From the NCBI RefSeq assembly GCF_018982965.1, contig NZ_JACBYP010000031.1, forward strand, positions 1 through 64,000: a DNA stretch of 64,000 nucleotides. Direction: 5' to 3'. A model generated the notes under the pieces. That model was not told where the DNA came from. It saw only the letters and a list, made by a program, of their open reading frames with translations, and made no database searches. The DNA is from Streptomyces mayonensis. Lineage in GTDB: Bacteria > Actinomycetota > Actinomycetes > Streptomycetales > Streptomycetaceae. This document shows positions 48,683 to 57,395 of this stretch, in pieces. Position numbers and translations under genes: made by a program. The first letter of the stretch is position 1. The number at the start of each line of letters is the position of its first letter.

Positions 48683-50794
48683 TCATCGCGCGCGGAGTGC
48701 CGCGGCGGCGTCGGCCGCGAGGTCCGTGGCCATGGTGCAGAGCTGGTCCGTCGGCCGCTGCCCGCCGACGTCCAGGCGCACCATCTCGGCGGCGGTCTCG
48801 GCGTCCTGGCCGCTGTACCTGCGGTACTCGACGAAGGCCGTGCAGGTGTCGTCGTCGTCCGGCCCGACGACGGTGCGGTACCCGCTCAGCGTGGTGCTGG
48901 TGGCGCCGCCCACCGCGGATCTCGGCTGGTCGCGGAAGAAGGCGATCGTCGCGTCCAGTTCGTCGACGTCGCTCGACCACTTGCAGCGCCAGTTGGCGAC
49001 GCCGACCTCGGGCACGTCGACCTTGAGGCCGGGTACGGCGGACAGCGCCTCGGCGTCGAGGAGCCCGCAGGCGTCCGTCCAGGCCAGCGAGGTGCGCGGG
49101 TAGGCGGGCGAACGGCGGGGGACCGGGCCCCGGTCGAGGACCCCGGCCGCGCCGGCGGCGGCCTTGTCGGCGACCGTGCACAGGGTGGCGTTGCCGCCGA
49201 CCACGGAGCCCTTGCCCATGTTGACGCGGACCTCGACGCGGGCGCCGGTGTCGCCGCCGTAGGTCAGCAGCCGCTTGCACTCGTCGCTCTCGGCCGGCTC
49301 CTCCCTGATGCCGATCCTCCCGACGGTGCGGACGGGCTTCGACCCCTCGGGCGGCGAACCGTCGAGGAGCCGGATCGAGGTGTCGATGCGGGTCCTGTCG
49401 TCGACGCCCACGAGCACGTCGCAGCGGTCGAAGTTGCCGTAGTCCACGTCCACGCGGACGTCCCCGTCCCCGAACTGGTCGAGGGCGGCGGGATCGGCCA
49501 GGGCGCACACGTCGGCCGTGCGCGGGTCGCCGATCAGGGCTCCGGACCCGCCGTTCGCGGCGCCGTCGGCCGTACGGCCCTGGCCCGGCCGGGGAGGGGA
49601 GGACGCGGCCCTCCCGTCGTCGCCGTGGTCCTGGACGGCGACCAGGCCCAGGGCCACCAGGGTGCTGACGCCGAGGACGGCGACGAGCAGCGGCCGACGC
49701 CACAGCCGGCGACCGGTGACGGTACCGGCAACGGCACCGGGCGTGCCGGGGGAAGGGGAGGCGGACGCCGGGTCGGTTCCGGCGACGCCCTCCAGGAGCC
49801 GCCGGGCCTCGGCGGCGTCGGGGCGCTGCCGGGGATCGCGGTGCAGCATGGCGGTGAGCACCGGACGCAGCGGTCCCACGGCGGGGTCCAGCTCGACGAC
49901 GCCCTGCTCGGCCTTCCAGTGCCGCAGACGGTCGGCCTCGTCGCCGTCGTCCGTCGCACCTGCGGGGCCGGTCTCGTCGCCGGCGTTCGCCTTGCCCGTG
50001 GGGGCGGTGGCCTCGCCGGTGTTCGCCGTGGCCGTGGGGCCGGTGGCCTCGTCGGGTGCGCCGCCGCGCGGTGGCGCGCCGGTGACCAGCGCGTGGACGG
50101 TGGCGGCCAGACAGAACACGTCCGAGGCCGGCCGGGGCACGTTGCCCCTGGCCAGCTCGGGAGCGGCGTAGTCCGGGGTGAAGCTGGACGGGCCGTTGAC
50201 CGTGATGGTCTCGGTGCCGCCGGCCCGGTAGGCGGCACCGAAGTCCAGCAACTTCGCGGTCCCGTGCCGGGTGAGGCCGACGTTGGCCGGCTTGACGTCG
50301 CAGTGGACGACGCCCGCCTCGTGCAGCGCGGCCAGGGCGTCGGCGAGCTGGGCGCCGATGCGGGCCGCTCGCGCGGGGGACACCGGAGGGACGTGGTCCA
50401 GGCCGCCGCCGGGCACGTACTCCATGACGAACCAGAAGGTCCGCTCAGCGGGCACGGAGTGTGCCGCGCCCCCGTCTCCCGGCCCGTCTCCTCGCCCGTT
50501 CCCCGGCCCGTCTCCTTGCCCGTTCCCCTGTCCCTGTCCGGACCCGTCAGGCGGCGTGGTCACGACGTCGAACAGGGTGACGACGTGGGGGTGGTCGCGG
50601 AACTTGGCCATGGCACGCGGTTCGCCCAGCAGCCGGCGTACGGAGGTCTCGCCCGTGCCGTCCGTACGCTCCGGTTTCAGCGCGACGTCCTGGCCCACCA
50701 CCGTGTCGTGGGCCAGCCACACGTCGCCGCCGCGCCCCGTGCCGACGACCTGCTTGAGGACATAGCGGTCGGCGAACTCGTCCCCGGAACGCAC
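48683..50794 (-). CDS. Transmembrane Ser/Thr protein kinase with extracellular DUF3558-like domains
   Basis: 703 residues. The kinase domain (1-~270) has VVGTGRGGDVWLAHD, VALKPE, the catalytic HCDVKPANVGL and LLDFGAAYRAG in place of DFG-A; APE is present as APELARG. A Gly/Thr/Ala repeat-rich segment (residues ~255-300) follows, then one membrane helix at ~365-385 (LLVAVLGVSTLVALGLVAV). The outer part has two Cys-containing halves (DVCALADPAAL, DACGLLDAEAL) like DUF3558 lipoprotein domains. It is therefore a sensor kinase with a tandem extracellular domain. Start is GTG 50794. Substrates are unknown; the neighbouring FHA protein is a candidate partner. Confidence 0.9.
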   Translation of the reverse strand: MRSGDEFADRYVLKQVVGTGRGGDVWLAHDTVVGQDVALKPERTDGTGETSVRRLLGEPRAMAKFRDHPHVVTLFDVVTTPPDGSGQGQGNGQGDGPGNGRGDGPGDGGAAHSVPAERTFWFVMEYVPGGGLDHVPPVSPARAARIGAQLADALAALHEAGVVHCDVKPANVGLTRHGTAKLLDFGAAYRAGGTETITVNGPSSFTPDYAAPELARGNVPRPASDVFCLAATVHALVTGAPPRGGAPDEATGPTATANTGEATAPTGKANAGDETGPAGATDDGDEADRLRHWKAEQGVVELDPAVGPLRPVLTAMLHRDPRQRPDAAEARRLLEGVAGTDPASASPSPGTPGAVAGTVTGRRLWRRPLLVAVLGVSTLVALGLVAVQDHGDDGRAASSPPRPGQGRTADGAANGGSGALIGDPRTADVCALADPAALDQFGDGDVRVDVDYGNFDRCDVLVGVDDRTRIDTSIRLLDGSPPEGSKPVRTVGRIGIREEPAESDECKRLLTYGGDTGARVEVRVNMGKGSVVGGNATLCTVADKAAAGAAGVLDRGPVPRRSPAYPRTSLAWTDACGLLDAEALSAVPGLKVDVPEVGVANWRCKWSSDVDELDATIAFFRDQPRSAVGGATSTTLSGYRTVVGPDDDDTCTAFVEYRRYSGQDAETAAEMVRLDVGGQRPTDQLCTMATDLAADAAAALRAR

Positions 50795-50823
50795 GGATGA
50801 TCCCCCTCGTCGAGTCCGGACGG

Positions 50824-50884
50824 CGTACGGCCCGGGGCCGTACGCACGGATCGAACCTACTGCGTACGGCAGGCCGTACGCAGT
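50824..50884. promoter_or_regulatory. Pair of GTACGGC palindromes upstream of the kinase gene
   Basis: CGTACGGCC-cgg-GGCCGTACG lies at 50824-50844. A longer palindrome at 50859-50884 has 12-bp perfect arms (ACTGCGTACGGC and its complement) around AG. Both contain GTACGGC/GCCGTAC and their centres are 37-38 bp apart. They sit in the divergent region between the kinase and the TetR gene and look like a double operator. Confidence 0.6.
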
Positions 50885-50929
50885 GCCTTCCCGGAGCCTT
50901 CAACAGCCGTACCCATGGGCGGACACCCC

Positions 50930-50992
50930 CGGACCGACTCCCCGGACCGACTCCCCGGACCGGCCACCCGGACCGGCCACCCGGACCGGGAC
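50930..50992. repeat. 14-bp tandem repeats upstream of the TetR gene
   Basis: Units of CCGGACCGACTCCC change to CCGGACCGGCCACC, five in all, between the kinase palindromes and the TetR operator. It is a short minisatellite without a gene. Confidence 0.7.
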
Positions 50993-51028
50993 GCCTCGCC
51001 GACCGGTACAGGCTTGACGCCCAAGAGT

Positions 51029-51048
51029 GTGAGTGGTTTATTACTCAC
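51029..51048. promoter_or_regulatory. TetR operator O1, overlapping the regulator start
   Basis: GTGAGTGGTTTATTACTCAC is a 20-bp imperfect palindrome ending one base before the TetR ATG. The same GAGTGG...ACTC design recurs before the downstream gene at 51661-51680. Binding here would block the regulator's own start. Confidence 0.75.
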
Positions 51049-51618
51049 ATGGCGAATCCCGCGTCGCAACGACAGCTCTCGACCGCCGACGAACGTCGGA
51101 GGACGGTCCTCGAAACGGCGGTCGGCGCCTTCGCCGACCGGGGCTACTTCGGCACCACGACCACGGACGTGGCGAACCGGGCCGGCATCTCGCAGGCGTA
51201 CGTCTACCGGCTCTTCCCCGGTAAGGAAGCGCTGTTCGTGGCAGTGGTGGAGCACTGCTTCGTCCGGATCCGGGAGAGTCTCGGGGACGGGGTCGCCGCA
51301 GCCGCGGGGAGCTCGCCGCAGGACGTCCTGGACGCGATGGGTGATGCCTACGCCCGGCTCATCTCCGACCGCGACCTGCTGCTGCTCCAGCTGCACGCGC
51401 AGTGCGCGGCCGCGGCGGAGCCGGTGATCCGGGAGGCGGTGCGCACCGGTTACGCGCGCCTGGTCGAGTACGTGCGGGGCGTCTCCGGTGCGCCGGAGGC
51501 CGACGTCCAGCGCTTCTTCGCGGTGGGCATGCTCTGCCACCTCGTCGTCGCCACGGGCGCGCACGAGGTCGACGCCCCGTGGGCGCGGACGCTGTCCGAC
51601 AGGATCCGTCACCACTGA
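51049..51618 (+). CDS. TetR-family transcriptional regulator
   Basis: 189 residues from ATG 51049. The N-terminal HTH is standard: RRRTVLETAVGAFADRGYFGTTTTDVANRAGISQAYVYRLFPGKEALFVAVV, in order. The C-terminal ligand domain is variable (TetR_C group). Operators before this gene and the next show that it likely represses itself and the Dabb-domain protein. The ligand is unknown. A hairpin terminator follows. Confidence 0.92.
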   Translation: MANPASQRQLSTADERRRTVLETAVGAFADRGYFGTTTTDVANRAGISQAYVYRLFPGKEALFVAVVEHCFVRIRESLGDGVAAAAGSSPQDVLDAMGDAYARLISDRDLLLLQLHAQCAAAAEPVIREAVRTGYARLVEYVRGVSGAPEADVQRFFAVGMLCHLVVATGAHEVDAPWARTLSDRIRHH

Positions 51619-51625
51619 GAGGACG

Positions 51626-51649
51626 GCCCCGCCCGGCGGGGCTTCTTTT
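51626..51649 (+). terminator. Terminator after the TetR gene
   Basis: GCCCCGC (51626-51632) pairs with GCGGGGC (51636-51642), followed by TTCTTTT. Confidence 0.8.
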
Positions 51650-51660
51650 CGGCCCAAAGA

Positions 51661-51680
51661 GTGAGTGGTCAACCACTCAT
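51661..51680. promoter_or_regulatory. TetR operator O2, upstream of the Dabb gene
   Basis: GTGAGTGGTCAACCACTCAT has perfect arms GAGTGGT (51663-51669) and ACCACTC (51672-51678) around CA. It is 26 bp before the ATG of the next gene and matches O1 in its outer half-sites. Confidence 0.8.
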
Positions 51681-51705
51681 AACGATCCTATGTAGGAGTA
51701 CTCCG

Positions 51706-52122
51706 ATGATCCATCACTGCATCCGCTTCAGCTTCAAGCCGGGCACCGCGCCGCACGAGCTCGAAGCGGCCCTCGACAGTCTGCGCAACCAGGGCGACGT
51801 CATCCCCTCCGTGCGGTCCTACCTCGTCGGCCGCGACCACGGCGGTGCCTACGAGTGGGGTGCGACCTTCCAGATCGACGATCTCGACGGGTACTGGGAG
51901 TACCTCGTCCACCCGGCCCACCGGCACACCGACGAGATCGGGCTGCCACTGGTCGACAGGTTCGTCTCGTTCGACATCACGGACGACCTCGACCCCGGGG
52001 CGGGGGAGAGGATCGCCGAACTGCACCAGCGCCGCTACGACGCCGACCCCGGGCTGACCGACCTGGTCTCCGCCCTCGACGCGTACGAGGGGAGCGCCGC
52101 ACCGGGGCCCCACGGAGCCTGA
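51706..52122 (+). CDS. Dabb (stress-responsive A/B barrel) domain protein
   Basis: 138 residues from ATG 51706 with TAGGAG upstream. MIHHCIRFSFKPGT and the central His-rich YLVHPAHRHTDEIG are typical of small dimeric ferredoxin-like Dabb proteins. Some members are polyketide cyclases or oxygenases and others have no known activity. It is controlled by the TetR regulator to judge from the shared operator, so it may act on the regulator's ligand. Confidence 0.8.
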   Translation: MIHHCIRFSFKPGTAPHELEAALDSLRNQGDVIPSVRSYLVGRDHGGAYEWGATFQIDDLDGYWEYLVHPAHRHTDEIGLPLVDRFVSFDITDDLDPGAGERIAELHQRRYDADPGLTDLVSALDAYEGSAAPGPHGA

Positions 52123-52250
52123 CCCGGCGTTCCGCGTCGCTGTGCCGATCGGACCGGGGGTGTGGCCGGTCGGCCGACGCGGGCCGTGGGTGCCGGTGCC
52201 TAGCGTTGTCCCGTGACAGCTGAGTCGGTCGGGCGGATAGCGTTCCAGGG

Positions 52251-53879
52251 ATGGGTATGAGTCAGGTCTCCGACGGCACGCGCGCGCCGCGGCCGTCCGT
52301 GCGGGTGCGGCGGGCGCTGGCCGGTGCGCCGCGGTGGGTGCGGCGCGAGGCGGCCGCCGTGTGGGCCGATGCGCGCGGTGCCGACCGCCGCACCGTCGTC
52401 GTCGAGGCGATCCTCATGGCCCTCACGGCCGCCTTCGGGCTGGTGCCGCTGGTGCTGGTGGTGGTCGAACCGGTGCATCCGGCACTGGCGGTACTGGAAG
52501 CGCTGTGTGCGGCGCTGCTCGTTCCCGCCCGCCGTGGCCGGCCGTTCCTCGCGGTGCTGGGTTGCTCCCTGCTGATGCTGGGGGCCAACGCGTGGACGCT
52601 GGCGGCGACGCCGCTGATCATCATGTCCGCGACCCGGCGCATCGCACCGACGCGGCGTGCCTGGCAGGTCGTCGGTGCGGCCTGCGTGGTGATCGGAGTG
52701 CTGGGCGTTTTCGTCGTCCCGTACCCGGAGGACAGCGTCGCGCTCCAGCTGACCGGCATCGTGGCCACCCTGGTGCTGCTCCTGGTGCTCCCCGCGCTGG
52801 CCGGCACGCTGCTGGGGCAGCGGAGGCCGCTGGTCAGCCTGTTGCGTGAGCGCAACGCCTACCTGGAACAGGCGCGCACGCTCACCGTGGAGGCGGCCCG
52901 GCGGGAGGAACGGAACCGGATCGCGGGCGAGATGCACGACCTGTTGGGCCACCGGCTGAGCCTGATCTCCGTGCACGCCGGGGCACTGGAGATGGCGGCC
53001 GCGCGCAAGGCGCCCGAACTCACCGGGCAGAGCGAGCTGCTGCGCACGACCGCCGGTACGGCCATGGAGGAACTGCGCGAGATCCTCGGCGTCCTGCGCC
53101 ACTCCGACCTGAACGCCCCGGTGGACGACCGGCCCGGGGACGAGCGGGGGACGCGGGAGGACATCGCGGCTCTGGTGACGGAGTCGCGGCGGGCGGGCAG
53201 CCCCGTCGAGCTGGACTGGTCCGTGCCCGACTCGGAGGAGGTCGGGCCGCGGGCCCGCCAGGCCATTCACCGGGTGGTCCGCGAAGGGCTGACCAACGTG
53301 CTCAAACACGCCTCCGGGGCGCCCACCTGGGTCCAGGTCAGGAGCACGGGCGGCGCGATCGAGGTGTCCGTCACCAACGCTCCGCCGCCCTCGGCCGGCC
53401 CCTCGAAGGGCGGGAGCCGGAGCGGGCTGGCCGGCTGCCAGGAGCGGATCACCCTGCTCGGCGGCACGTTCGAGGCGGGCGCCCTGGTCAACGGCGGCTT
53501 CCGGATGGCCGCCCAACTGCCCGCGCAGGTACACCGGCTCCACGAGGGGCAGGGGCACCGGCCTCAGGAGGGGCGGGGGCACCGGCCTCAGGAGAGCACC
53601 GTGCCGGGCGCCGCCGCCCGGATGCCGGCCTCCCCGGTCGTTCCTTCTCCGGTCCCGGCCTCCTCGGCCCCTGTCCCGGCCTCTTCGGTTCCGCCTTCCC
53701 CGGTCCCGGCCGCCGGGAGTCCGTCCGTCCGGGCCGGGCGAGCGGGGGCCCGTGCCCCGCTGCCGGACGAGATACTCACCTGGCCGCGCGTCCTCGGTTC
53801 GGGCTGTGCGGCAGTCCTCGTGGTGCTGCCCACGGTGGGATTCCTCGTCGGACTGCTGATATTCGCGGTTCTAAGATGA
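52251..53879 (+). CDS. NarL-type sensor histidine kinase with a C-terminal membrane helix
   Basis: 542 residues. About five membrane helices (residues ~45-190) precede the HisKA_3 dimer helix with phospho-His in EMHDLLGHRLSLISVH (about residue 230). The HATPase is reduced but has the N-box VVREGLTNVLKHA and the G-box GLAGCQERITLLGG. After residue ~425 comes a His/Gln then Pro/Val/Ser-rich repeat tail (VVPSPVPASSAPVPASS) and a final hydrophobic helix (~515-540). A terminal anchor is uncommon in this family. The response regulator gene follows at once. Confidence 0.9.
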   Translation: MGMSQVSDGTRAPRPSVRVRRALAGAPRWVRREAAAVWADARGADRRTVVVEAILMALTAAFGLVPLVLVVVEPVHPALAVLEALCAALLVPARRGRPFLAVLGCSLLMLGANAWTLAATPLIIMSATRRIAPTRRAWQVVGAACVVIGVLGVFVVPYPEDSVALQLTGIVATLVLLLVLPALAGTLLGQRRPLVSLLRERNAYLEQARTLTVEAARREERNRIAGEMHDLLGHRLSLISVHAGALEMAAARKAPELTGQSELLRTTAGTAMEELREILGVLRHSDLNAPVDDRPGDERGTREDIAALVTESRRAGSPVELDWSVPDSEEVGPRARQAIHRVVREGLTNVLKHASGAPTWVQVRSTGGAIEVSVTNAPPPSAGPSKGGSRSGLAGCQERITLLGGTFEAGALVNGGFRMAAQLPAQVHRLHEGQGHRPQEGRGHRPQESTVPGAAARMPASPVVPSPVPASSAPVPASSVPPSPVPAAGSPSVRAGRAGARAPLPDEILTWPRVLGSGCAAVLVVLPTVGFLVGLLIFAVLR

Positions 53880-53880
53880 G

Positions 53881-54537
53881 GTGATGATCCGAGTCCTGAT
53901 CGCCGACGACGAGGCGCTGATGCGTGCGGGGATCCGCCTCATCCTGGAGAACGCCGAGGACATCGAGGTGGTCGCCGAGGCGGGTGACGGCAGGGAGGCC
54001 GCCGCCGCCTGCCGTGCGCAGGAGGTCGATGTCGCCCTGGTCGACGTCCAGATGCCGGTCAGGGACGGTATCGCCGCCGCCGAGGACATCTCCCGGCTCT
54101 CGCCGCGCACCTGTGTCGTGATGCTGACGGCCTTCGGGCAGGACGCGCACGTGACGCGTGCCCTGCGGGCCGGGGCGAGCGGCTTCCTCCTCAAGGACAC
54201 CGGGCCCGCCGACCTGATCCGCGCCGTCCAGCTCGCCGCGAAGGGCGAGCCGGTGCTGGCCCCCCGGATCACCCGGCAGCTGCTGGACCAGCACGTACGG
54301 TCCGGCCGGGAGACCGAGGCCGCCCAGCGCCGGGTCGACGAGCTGACCCCGGCCGAACGCGACGTCCTGCGGCTGCTCGGCACCGGTCTGTCCAACGTGG
54401 AGATCGCCGACGAGCTGTACCTGAGCGCCGGGACGGTCAAGGCGCACATCAGCCGCATCCTCACCCGCACCGGCTGCGCCAACCGGGTTCAGGCCGCCGT
54501 CCTCGCCCACGACGCAGGGCTGCTCGGCGAGCGGTGA
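53881..54537 (+). CDS. NarL/LuxR-family response regulator
   Basis: About 217 residues. The receiver domain has the acidic IADDEAL, phospho-Asp in VALVDVQMPVRDG, and the Thr and Lys switch in MLTAF and LLKDTG. The HTH is LTPAERDVLRLLGTGLSNVEIADELYLSAGTVKAHISRIL in order. It starts within 5 bp of the kinase stop (GTG 53881 or ATG 53884) and is its cognate partner. Targets are not visible. Confidence 0.93.
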   Translation: MMIRVLIADDEALMRAGIRLILENAEDIEVVAEAGDGREAAAACRAQEVDVALVDVQMPVRDGIAAAEDISRLSPRTCVVMLTAFGQDAHVTRALRAGASGFLLKDTGPADLIRAVQLAAKGEPVLAPRITRQLLDQHVRSGRETEAAQRRVDELTPAERDVLRLLGTGLSNVEIADELYLSAGTVKAHISRILTRTGCANRVQAAVLAHDAGLLGER

Positions 54538-54582
54538 CCAGCGAGGGGCGGTCGACGAACGTCGGAACTCGCCGCCCGCCGG

Positions 54583-56358
54583 TCACTTCGCGTCCCCGTA
54601 GCACTCCACCACCGCCGTGGTGAACGGGAACCGCACCGGTGTCGGGCCGAACGTCAGCCGCCCCGCCAGCTCGGCCGCCTCCCGGATCGCGGTGACGACG
54701 GTGGCCGCCTCCTCCTCGGGACAGTGCACGATCACCTCGTCGTGCTGGAAGAAGACCAGCTCGGCCGCCAGGTCCGCGCAGCTCCGCCGCAGCGCCGCGA
54801 GCAGCAGCAGCGCCCAGTCGGCGGCACTGCCCTGGACGACGAAGTTGCGGGCGAAACGCCCCCGCGCGCGGGAGTTGGTGGATGCGTACCCCGGTGTCCA
54901 CTCCTGGGACTCCCCGGGAGAGCCCGCGAAGCCGGCGGAGCCCGCAGCACCGGACTCCCCCGAAGCACCGGAGGCGCCGGACGTACCGGACGCACCGAAC
55001 GCACCGGAAGGGAGGCCGTCCTGCGGCAGCCCGGCCTCCTCTCCGTCGTCGGTCGCGCCGGACGCGGGCGGGCAGGTCCGCCCGAGCCAGGTCCGTACGA
55101 GCCGCCCCTCCTCACCCGCGCGGGCCGCGTCGTCGACGTACGCCACCGCCGCCGGGAAGCGGCGCCGGAGCGCGGCGAGGTTCTTGAGGCCGTCACCGGA
55201 GGTCTGCCCGTACACCGCGCCGAGCACGGCGAGTTTGGCCTGGGCGCGGTCCCCCGAGAAGGCCCGGTCGGACACCGACTGGTAGAGGTCGGTCTCCCGG
55301 CCGGCCACCTCCATCAGCCCCGGGTCGCGGGAGATCGCGGCCAGCACGCGCGGCTCCATCTGGTCGGCGTCGGCGACGACCAGCCGCCAGCCCGGGTCGG
55401 CGACGACGGCCCGCCGGATCACCTTGGGGATCTGCAGCCCGCCCCCGCCGTTGGTGACCCAGCGCCCGGTGACGGTGCCGCCCGCCAGGAACTCGGGGCG
55501 GAACCGTCCGTCGCGCACCCAGTCCTGGAGCCAGGACCAGCCGTGGGCGACCCAGATCCGGTACAGCTTCTTGTACTCGAGCAGCGGTTCGACGGCCGGG
55601 TGGTCGACGGACTCCAGCTCCCAGCGCCGGGTGGAGGCCACCTTCACCCCGGCCTGCCCGAAGGCCCTGACCACGTCGGCGGGCAGGTCGGGCCGGACCC
55701 GGCGGCCGAAGGCGGCGGACACCTCGTCGGCCAGCTCGGCCAGGCGGCGCGGCTCGCCCCCGCCCGCGTACCGCTCGCCGAGCAGGTCGTGCAGGACCTC
55801 GCGGTGCACGTCGGCCCGCCAGGGCAGCCCCGCGCGGTTCATCTCCGCGGCCACCAGCGTCCCCGCCGACTCGGCCGCCGTCAGCAGCCGCATCCGGTCC
55901 GGGTGCGCGCAGAGGCTGTGGCGGCGCTGCTGCTCGGCGTAGACGGCGAGCAGGTCGGGCAGCGGGAGGTGGACGGCGCGGGGCTCGAACAGCGAGGACT
56001 GGGCGCCCGGTTCGGCGGAGCGCTGCGGCGGGTCGGGCGGCACGGGGCCGCCGCGCAGCCGGGCCAGGGCGGCCGCGGCCGAGCGCGGCTCCCCGTACCG
56101 CCCCTCGTGGCCGAGCAGGAGGGTCTCGGCGGTCTCCACGTCGTAGCACCGCTCCACTCGCACCCCCGCGGCGAGCAGGCGCGGCGCGATCTCGGCGGTG
56201 GACCGCCAGACCCAGCGCGCGACGTCCGGTCTGCTCCGCACGGCCTCGGCAGGGTCGGCCTCGCGCCGGACGGGTCCGGCGGGCAGCCCGTCGGGGCCGA
56301 GGGGGGCGACGTCCACGCCTGAGTCCTCGGCCACGGCGAGCACCCACCGGTCGGCCAT
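54583..56358 (-). CDS. Family A DNA polymerase (second PolA-like protein, exonuclease domain degenerate)
   Basis: 591 residues, the short actinobacterial paralogue of DNA polymerase I without a 5' nuclease. Polymerase motif A is VVADADQMEPRVLAAI, motif B is RAQAKLAVLGAVYGQTSGDG and motif C is FFQHDEVIVH, all with key residues. The N-terminal ~170 residues are a 3'-5' exonuclease-like domain that appears to lack the acidic set. A 33-residue GAS/SGAAGSAG repeat insertion (residues ~455-490) sits between motifs B and C. Its role is probably repair synthesis. The main PolA should be elsewhere. Confidence 0.88.
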   Translation of the reverse strand: MADRWVLAVAEDSGVDVAPLGPDGLPAGPVRREADPAEAVRSRPDVARWVWRSTAEIAPRLLAAGVRVERCYDVETAETLLLGHEGRYGEPRSAAAALARLRGGPVPPDPPQRSAEPGAQSSLFEPRAVHLPLPDLLAVYAEQQRRHSLCAHPDRMRLLTAAESAGTLVAAEMNRAGLPWRADVHREVLHDLLGERYAGGGEPRRLAELADEVSAAFGRRVRPDLPADVVRAFGQAGVKVASTRRWELESVDHPAVEPLLEYKKLYRIWVAHGWSWLQDWVRDGRFRPEFLAGGTVTGRWVTNGGGGLQIPKVIRRAVVADPGWRLVVADADQMEPRVLAAISRDPGLMEVAGRETDLYQSVSDRAFSGDRAQAKLAVLGAVYGQTSGDGLKNLAALRRRFPAAVAYVDDAARAGEEGRLVRTWLGRTCPPASGATDDGEEAGLPQDGLPSGAFGASGTSGASGASGESGAAGSAGFAGSPGESQEWTPGYASTNSRARGRFARNFVVQGSAADWALLLLAALRRSCADLAAELVFFQHDEVIVHCPEEEAATVVTAIREAAELAGRLTFGPTPVRFPFTTAVVECYGDAK

Positions 56359-56543
56359 GACGCGAGTCTCGCACCAGGGTCTGACATCGATGCTGATACC
56401 CGGGTTCCGGCGGCCGTGCCTCGGGAGGGGGCGGGGGCTGACTGACGCAACACCCCCCCCGCCCTCCGGGCTCGGCCCACCCGACCCCGGGCGGCCCAGG
56501 GCCGTCCCTCCGCCCGGAGAACCCCTCCCTCAGTCGCTCCCCT

Positions 56544-57308
56544 TCAGTCGCTCCCCTTCTCCTGGGCGGCCTGGTTCGCCCGGGTGACCTGGACGAACTG
56601 CGCCAGCGCCTCGGTGATGTAGCGCTCGGCGGCCTCCTTGCCGAGGCCGAGTCCGCTCAGTACGCCCTCGCCGTGCTCGTGCTCCAGCAGGGCGAGCAGC
56701 AGGTGCTCGGTGCCGATGTAGTTGTGGCCGAGGCGCAGGGCCTCGCGGAAGGTGAGGTCGAGGACCTTCTTGGCGGCCGGCGCGTAGGGCACCGGCTCCG
56801 GTACCTCCGCGGCGGCCGGCGGAAGGGCCGCGATCGCCGCCTCGCGGATCGCGTCCATGGTGACGCCCTGCGCGGCGATCGCTTTGGCGGAGAGGCTCTC
56901 CGTCTCGGTGATCAGGCCGAGGACCAGGTGCTCGGGCAGGCCCTCGGTGTTCCCCGCGGTCTTGGCGGCGTTCTGGGCGGCCATGACGGCGTTGCGCGCG
57001 CGGGGCGTGTAGCGGCTGGAGCCCTGGCTCGTGTCCAGGTCGGCCGACTCCTTGGGCACGAAGCGCTTCTGCGCTGCCTGCCGGGTGACGCCCATGCTCT
57101 TGCCGATGTCCGTCCAGGACGCGCCCGAACGCCGGGCCTGGTCCACGAAGTGGCCGATGAGGTGGTCGGCCACCTCACCGAGGTGCTCTCCGGCGATGAC
57201 GGCGTCCTGGAGCTGTTCGAGCGGCTCCCCGTGCGCCTTCTTGATCGCGGAGATGAGTTCGTCGAGTCGTACGGATACGGATGACGTGGTGCTCGGGTTC
57301 GTCGTCAT
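56544..57308 (-). CDS. Clp N-domain protein with helix-turn-helix
   Basis: 254 residues. The N-terminal region has an HTH-like segment SWTDIGKSMGVTRQAAQKRF (about residues 63-82). The middle and end hold two Clp-N repeats of the ClpC type (YTPRARNAVMAAQNAA...LPEHLVLGLI and LDLTFREALRLGHNYIGTEHLLLALL). There is no AAA+ module. It may link a Clp protease substrate or adaptor function to DNA binding. Two TGTCAACC palindromes upstream of its start suggest autoregulation. Confidence 0.85.
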   Translation of the reverse strand: MTTNPSTTSSVSVRLDELISAIKKAHGEPLEQLQDAVIAGEHLGEVADHLIGHFVDQARRSGASWTDIGKSMGVTRQAAQKRFVPKESADLDTSQGSSRYTPRARNAVMAAQNAAKTAGNTEGLPEHLVLGLITETESLSAKAIAAQGVTMDAIREAAIAALPPAAAEVPEPVPYAPAAKKVLDLTFREALRLGHNYIGTEHLLLALLEHEHGEGVLSGLGLGKEAAERYITEALAQFVQVTRANQAAQEKGSD

Positions 57309-57310
57309 GT

Positions 57311-57357
57311 GTCAACCGTAGGTTGCGCCTTCCGGACTGTCAACCGATGGTTGACAG
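57311..57357. promoter_or_regulatory. Twin operators TGTCAACC-N3-GGTTGACA
   Basis: A perfect palindrome TGTCAACCGATGGTTGACA is at 57339-57357, and a partial copy TGTCAACC-GTA-GGTTGCG is at 57311-57328, centres 28 bp apart. They lie in the divergent promoter between the Clp-N/HTH gene and the DUF2786 gene, and are the likely targets of the HTH protein. Confidence 0.75.
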
Positions 57358-57395
57358 TCCCGTACCTCGTTCCCGTTCGTGGCACCATCGCTGGC

